A stretch of 64,000 nucleotides of DNA. Origin: CAWBJP01 sp963789165. GTDB taxonomy: Bacteria; Actinomycetota; Acidimicrobiia; IMCC26256; BP-133. Every line of letters starts with the position of its first letter. Within the stretch, counting starts at the first letter, position 1. The DNA lies in contig CAWBJP010000012.1 in assembly GCA_963789165.1 (NCBI GenBank), positions 372,001 to 436,000 on the forward strand. The letters are read 5' to 3'. This document shows, piece by piece, positions 61,711 through 64,000 of this stretch. The notes beneath the pieces were generated by a model. That model was not told the origin of the DNA and did not search any database. It saw nothing but the letters and a program-made list of their open reading frames with translations. The position numbers and the translations under genes are program-made.

Positions 61711-63378
61711 ATGTCGAAGAAGCTCATCTTCAATGAAGAGGCCCGTCGGGGCCTCGAGGCGGGGGTCAACAAGCTGGCCAACACGGTGAGGGTCACCCTG
61801 GGGCCGCGCGGGCGCAACGTGGTACTGGAGAAGAAGTGGGGCGCCCCCACGATCACGAACGACGGCGTGACCATCGCCAAGGAGATCGAGCTCGAGGACC
61901 ACTTCGAGAACATGGGCGCCCAGCTGGTCAAAGAGGTCGCCACCAAGACCAACGACATTGCGGGTGACGGCACCACCACGGCCACCGTTCTGGCGCAGGC
62001 CCTGATCCGAGAGGGCCTGCGCAACGTGGCCGCCGGCGCCAATCCCCTGTCCCTCAAGAAGGGCATCGAGGTGGCGGTGAAGGCGGTGGTCCAGTCGATC
62101 GCCGACCAGTCGAAGGAGATCGACTCCAAGGAGGAGATCGCCCAGGTGGCGTCCATCTCCGCCGGAGAACCGGAGATCGGGTCGATCATCTCCGACGCCA
62201 TCGACCGGGTCGGCCGTGACGGAGTGGTCACCGTCGAAGAGGGCCAGGGCTTCGGCATGGAGCTGGAGTTCACCGAGGGCATGCAGTTCGACAAGGGCTA
62301 CATCTCGCCCTACTTCGTCTCCGACCCCGAGCGGATGGAGGCTGTCCTCGAGGACCCCTACATCCTCATCGCCAACCAGAAGATCTCCAACGTGCGGGAC
62401 GTGCTCCCGGTGCTGGAGCGTGTCATGCAGGCGGGCCGCCCGCTCCTGATCATCGCCGAGGACATCGAGGGCGAAGCCCTGGCGACACTGGTCGTCAACC
62501 GGATCCGCGGGACGTTCACCTCGGTGGCCGTCAAGGCCCCCGGCTTCGGCGACCGCCGCAAGGCCATGATGCAGGACATCGCCACCCTCACCAGCGGCGA
62601 GGTCGTGGCCGCCGAGGTGGGCCTGAAGCTGGAGAACGTCGACCTCGACATCCTGGGCCGGGCCCGCAAGGTGGTCGTGACCAAGGACGACACCACCATC
62701 ATCGAGGGTGCCGGTAGCCGGGAGTCCGTGCAGGGGCGGATCAACCAGCTCAAGCACGAGATCGAGGACAGCAACTCCGACTGGGACAAGGAGAAGCTCC
62801 AGGAGCGTCTGGCCAAGCTCTCCGGCGGCGTGGCCGTGATCCGGGTCGGTGCGGCCACCGAGGTGGAGCTGAAGGAGAAGAAGCACCGCATCGAGGACGC
62901 TCTCTCCGCCACCCGGGCCGCCATCGAGGAAGGCATCGTGGCCGGCGGGGGGACCGCCCTCATCCGGGCCCGCGCCGCCGCCCGTCTGGCCGCCGATGGG
63001 CTCGAGGGCGACGAGGCGACCGGGGCCCGCTCGGTGGTCATCGCCCTGGCCGAGCCGCTGCGCTGGATCGCCCAGAACGCCGGCTACAACGGCGGCGTGA
63101 AGGTCCAGGAGGTCGAGAGCTCCGAGGGCACCGTGGGTCTCGACGCCGAGACCGGCGAGATGGTCGACCTGCTCAAGGTGGGCGTCATCGACCCGGCCAA
63201 GGTGACCCGCTCCGCCCTCCAGAACGCCGCCTCGGTGGCCGCTCTGCTGCTCACCACCGAGGTGCTCATCGCCGACAAGCCCGAGAAGAGTGCCCCGATG
63301 CCCGCCGGCATGCCCGGTGGCGGCATGGGTGGCATGGGCGGGATGGGCGGTGGCATGGGCGGGATGGGCGGCTTCTAA
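61711..63378 (+). CDS. groEL: Chaperonin GroEL
   Basis: 555 residues. The ATP site is NDIAGDGTTTATVLAQALI; the start is KKLIFNEEARRGLEAGVNKL. The C-terminal tail is Gly-Met rich (GMGGMGGMGGGMGGMGGF), as in folding-type GroEL rather than the His-rich GroEL1 of many actinobacteria. GGAGG lies upstream of the ATG. It is co-transcribed with groES under CIRCE. Confidence 0.99.
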   Translation: MSKKLIFNEEARRGLEAGVNKLANTVRVTLGPRGRNVVLEKKWGAPTITNDGVTIAKEIELEDHFENMGAQLVKEVATKTNDIAGDGTTTATVLAQALIREGLRNVAAGANPLSLKKGIEVAVKAVVQSIADQSKEIDSKEEIAQVASISAGEPEIGSIISDAIDRVGRDGVVTVEEGQGFGMELEFTEGMQFDKGYISPYFVSDPERMEAVLEDPYILIANQKISNVRDVLPVLERVMQAGRPLLIIAEDIEGEALATLVVNRIRGTFTSVAVKAPGFGDRRKAMMQDIATLTSGEVVAAEVGLKLENVDLDILGRARKVVVTKDDTTIIEGAGSRESVQGRINQLKHEIEDSNSDWDKEKLQERLAKLSGGVAVIRVGAATEVELKEKKHRIEDALSATRAAIEEGIVAGGGTALIRARAAARLAADGLEGDEATGARSVVIALAEPLRWIAQNAGYNGGVKVQEVESSEGTVGLDAETGEMVDLLKVGVIDPAKVTRSALQNAASVAALLLTTEVLIADKPEKSAPMPAGMPGGGMGGMGGMGGGMGGMGGF

Positions 63379-63398
63379 CCTCACCGCCTTCGTTCGTC

Positions 63399-63448
63399 CT
63401 GTGCTCCCGTAACCACCGCCGAGGTGGTTGCGGGAGCACAGTTCTTTT
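63399..63448 (+). terminator. Strong intrinsic terminator after groEL
   Basis: CTGTGCTCCCGTAACCACC (63399-63417) pairs with GGTGGTTGCGGGAGCACAG (63423-63441), a 19-bp stem with one G-U, loop GCCGA. TTCTTTT follows. Confidence 0.92.
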
Positions 63449-63473
63449 CGGGGAACCGGTAGGCTCGCCGTTC

Positions 63474-63647
63474 ATGGAGCGTCCGCCCGCCGATCCCGTC
63501 AAGCTGCTCGCCCTGTGGATGGAGTGGGAGCGGGGTGAGACCCCGCCGGGTCAGGTGATGGCCAACCTCAAGACCGCGGGCCTGCACGAGCTGTTGGAGG
63601 AGCTGGCCGCCCAGGTGGAGGCGGCCACGACGTCCGACGGCGGCTGA
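63474..63647 (+). CDS. Small protein of unknown function
   Basis: 57 residues: MERPPADPVKLLALWMEWER, GETPPGQVMANLKTAGLHEL, then LEELAAQVEAATTSDGG. It is predicted helical, acidic and soluble. It lies six bases ahead of the NUDIX gene, so it is probably co-transcribed with it. The coding potential is supported by codon use and tight spacing; the function is not recognised. Confidence 0.65.
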   Translation: MERPPADPVKLLALWMEWERGETPPGQVMANLKTAGLHELLEELAAQVEAATTSDGG

Positions 63648-63652
63648 ACCCG

Positions 63653-64000
63653 GTGACGGACCCCGCCGGCGGGCCGCAGATCCCCCGCCCGCCGCTGGTG
63701 CGGCTGGGAGCCCCGGCTCCCTGGCTACGGCTGGCTCCTGCCGATCGGGTCCTCGGTCTTGCCGATATCCGTCGGGTCTGCGCCACCCTCCCTGTCCCCC
63801 GTCGGCCCCGCCTGGCCGTACCCGGGATGCGCCAGGCCGCCGTCCTGGTGCCCCTCTTCGAGGAGGACGGCGCGGCCCGGGTGGTCCTCACCAAGCGGCC
63901 CGACACGATGCCCTCCCACCGGGGCGACGTCGCCTTCCCCGGCGGGAAGGTGCACCCCGAGGTGGACCGAAGCCTGCTGGAGGCCGCCCTGCGCGAAGCG
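63653..64000 (+). CDS. NUDIX hydrolase, CoA pyrophosphatase-like (partial, runs off the window)
   Basis: 116 codons from GTG 63653 to the window end. PGMRQAAVLVPLFEEDGAA begins the fold. MPSHRGDVAFPGGKV is the CoA-pyrophosphatase signature, and RSLLEAALREA is the start of the NUDIX box. The family splits CoA into 3',5'-ADP and 4'-phosphopantetheine. The C-terminal half is outside. Confidence 0.85.
   Translation, partial: MTDPAGGPQIPRPPLVRLGAPAPWLRLAPADRVLGLADIRRVCATLPVPRRPRLAVPGMRQAAVLVPLFEEDGAARVVLTKRPDTMPSHRGDVAFPGGKVHPEVDRSLLEAALREA

Overview
The window is a GC-rich, gene-dense chromosomal segment from an actinobacterium, most likely class Acidimicrobiia. I base this on three things. The gene order is tRNA-Thr/tRNA-Met/rpmG, tRNA-Trp/secE/nusG/rplKAJL/rpoBC, rpsLG/fusA/tuf, then S10-spc-alpha, then rplM/rpsI/glmM/acpS/nnrD/alr/tsaEB/rimI/tsaD/groESL. 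NusG and S3 have actinobacterial-style extensions. Secreted enzymes carry repeats of the GYWLVASDGGxFxFGDA type. The class assignment is inference. I see no rRNA, insertion sequence, CRISPR array or phage gene, and no gene-free stretch longer than 300 bases.

Layout. 1-5 kb: htpX, a secreted phosphodiester glycosidase with C-terminal repeats, yajQ, tRNA-Tyr and an LPXTG-type surface protein. 5-10 kb: tRNA-Thr, tRNA-Met, rpmG, an ECF sigma/zinc-finger anti-sigma pair, tRNA-Trp, secE, nusG and rplKAJL with an L10-leader-like RNA. 10.4-18 kb: rpoB and rpoC behind their own promoter and a strong leader hairpin. 18.1-19.9 kb, minus strand: a MazG-like protein and an unusual membrane protein joining a sigma-region-4-like domain, a zinc-finger motif and an extracytoplasmic region. 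20-40.5 kb: rpsL, rpsG, fusA, tuf, then the S10, spc and alpha ribosomal clusters with secY, adk, map, infA, rpoA and truA. 41.3-48 kb: accessory genes, namely a metallophosphoesterase with repeats, a ferritin-like/VIT1 transporter, ilvA, a membrane-anchored hypothetical protein, and an alkaline-phosphatase-superfamily protein whose motif order looks circularly permuted. 48-61 kb: rplM, rpsI, glmM, a few accessory genes, acpS, nnrD, alr, a P1 peptidase, a family 4 uracil-DNA glycosylase and the t6A genes tsaE, tsaB and tsaD with rimI. 61-64 kb: CIRCE-controlled groES-groEL, a strong terminator, a 57-residue protein and the start of a NUDIX CoA pyrophosphatase.

The core genes build the translation and transcription machinery plus protein export (SecE, SecY), N-terminal processing (Map), envelope precursors (GlmM, Alr), tRNA modification (TruA, TsaB/D/E) and folding (GroES/EL).

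Caution: I count 24 single-base reading-frame breaks (17 extra bases, 7 missing), including in rpoB, rpoA, rplA, rplJ and glmM. These genes cannot be pseudogenes in a living cell, so most breaks are probably sequence errors. None falls between about 12.3 and 39.2 kb. Coordinates of affected genes span the whole reconstructed gene.
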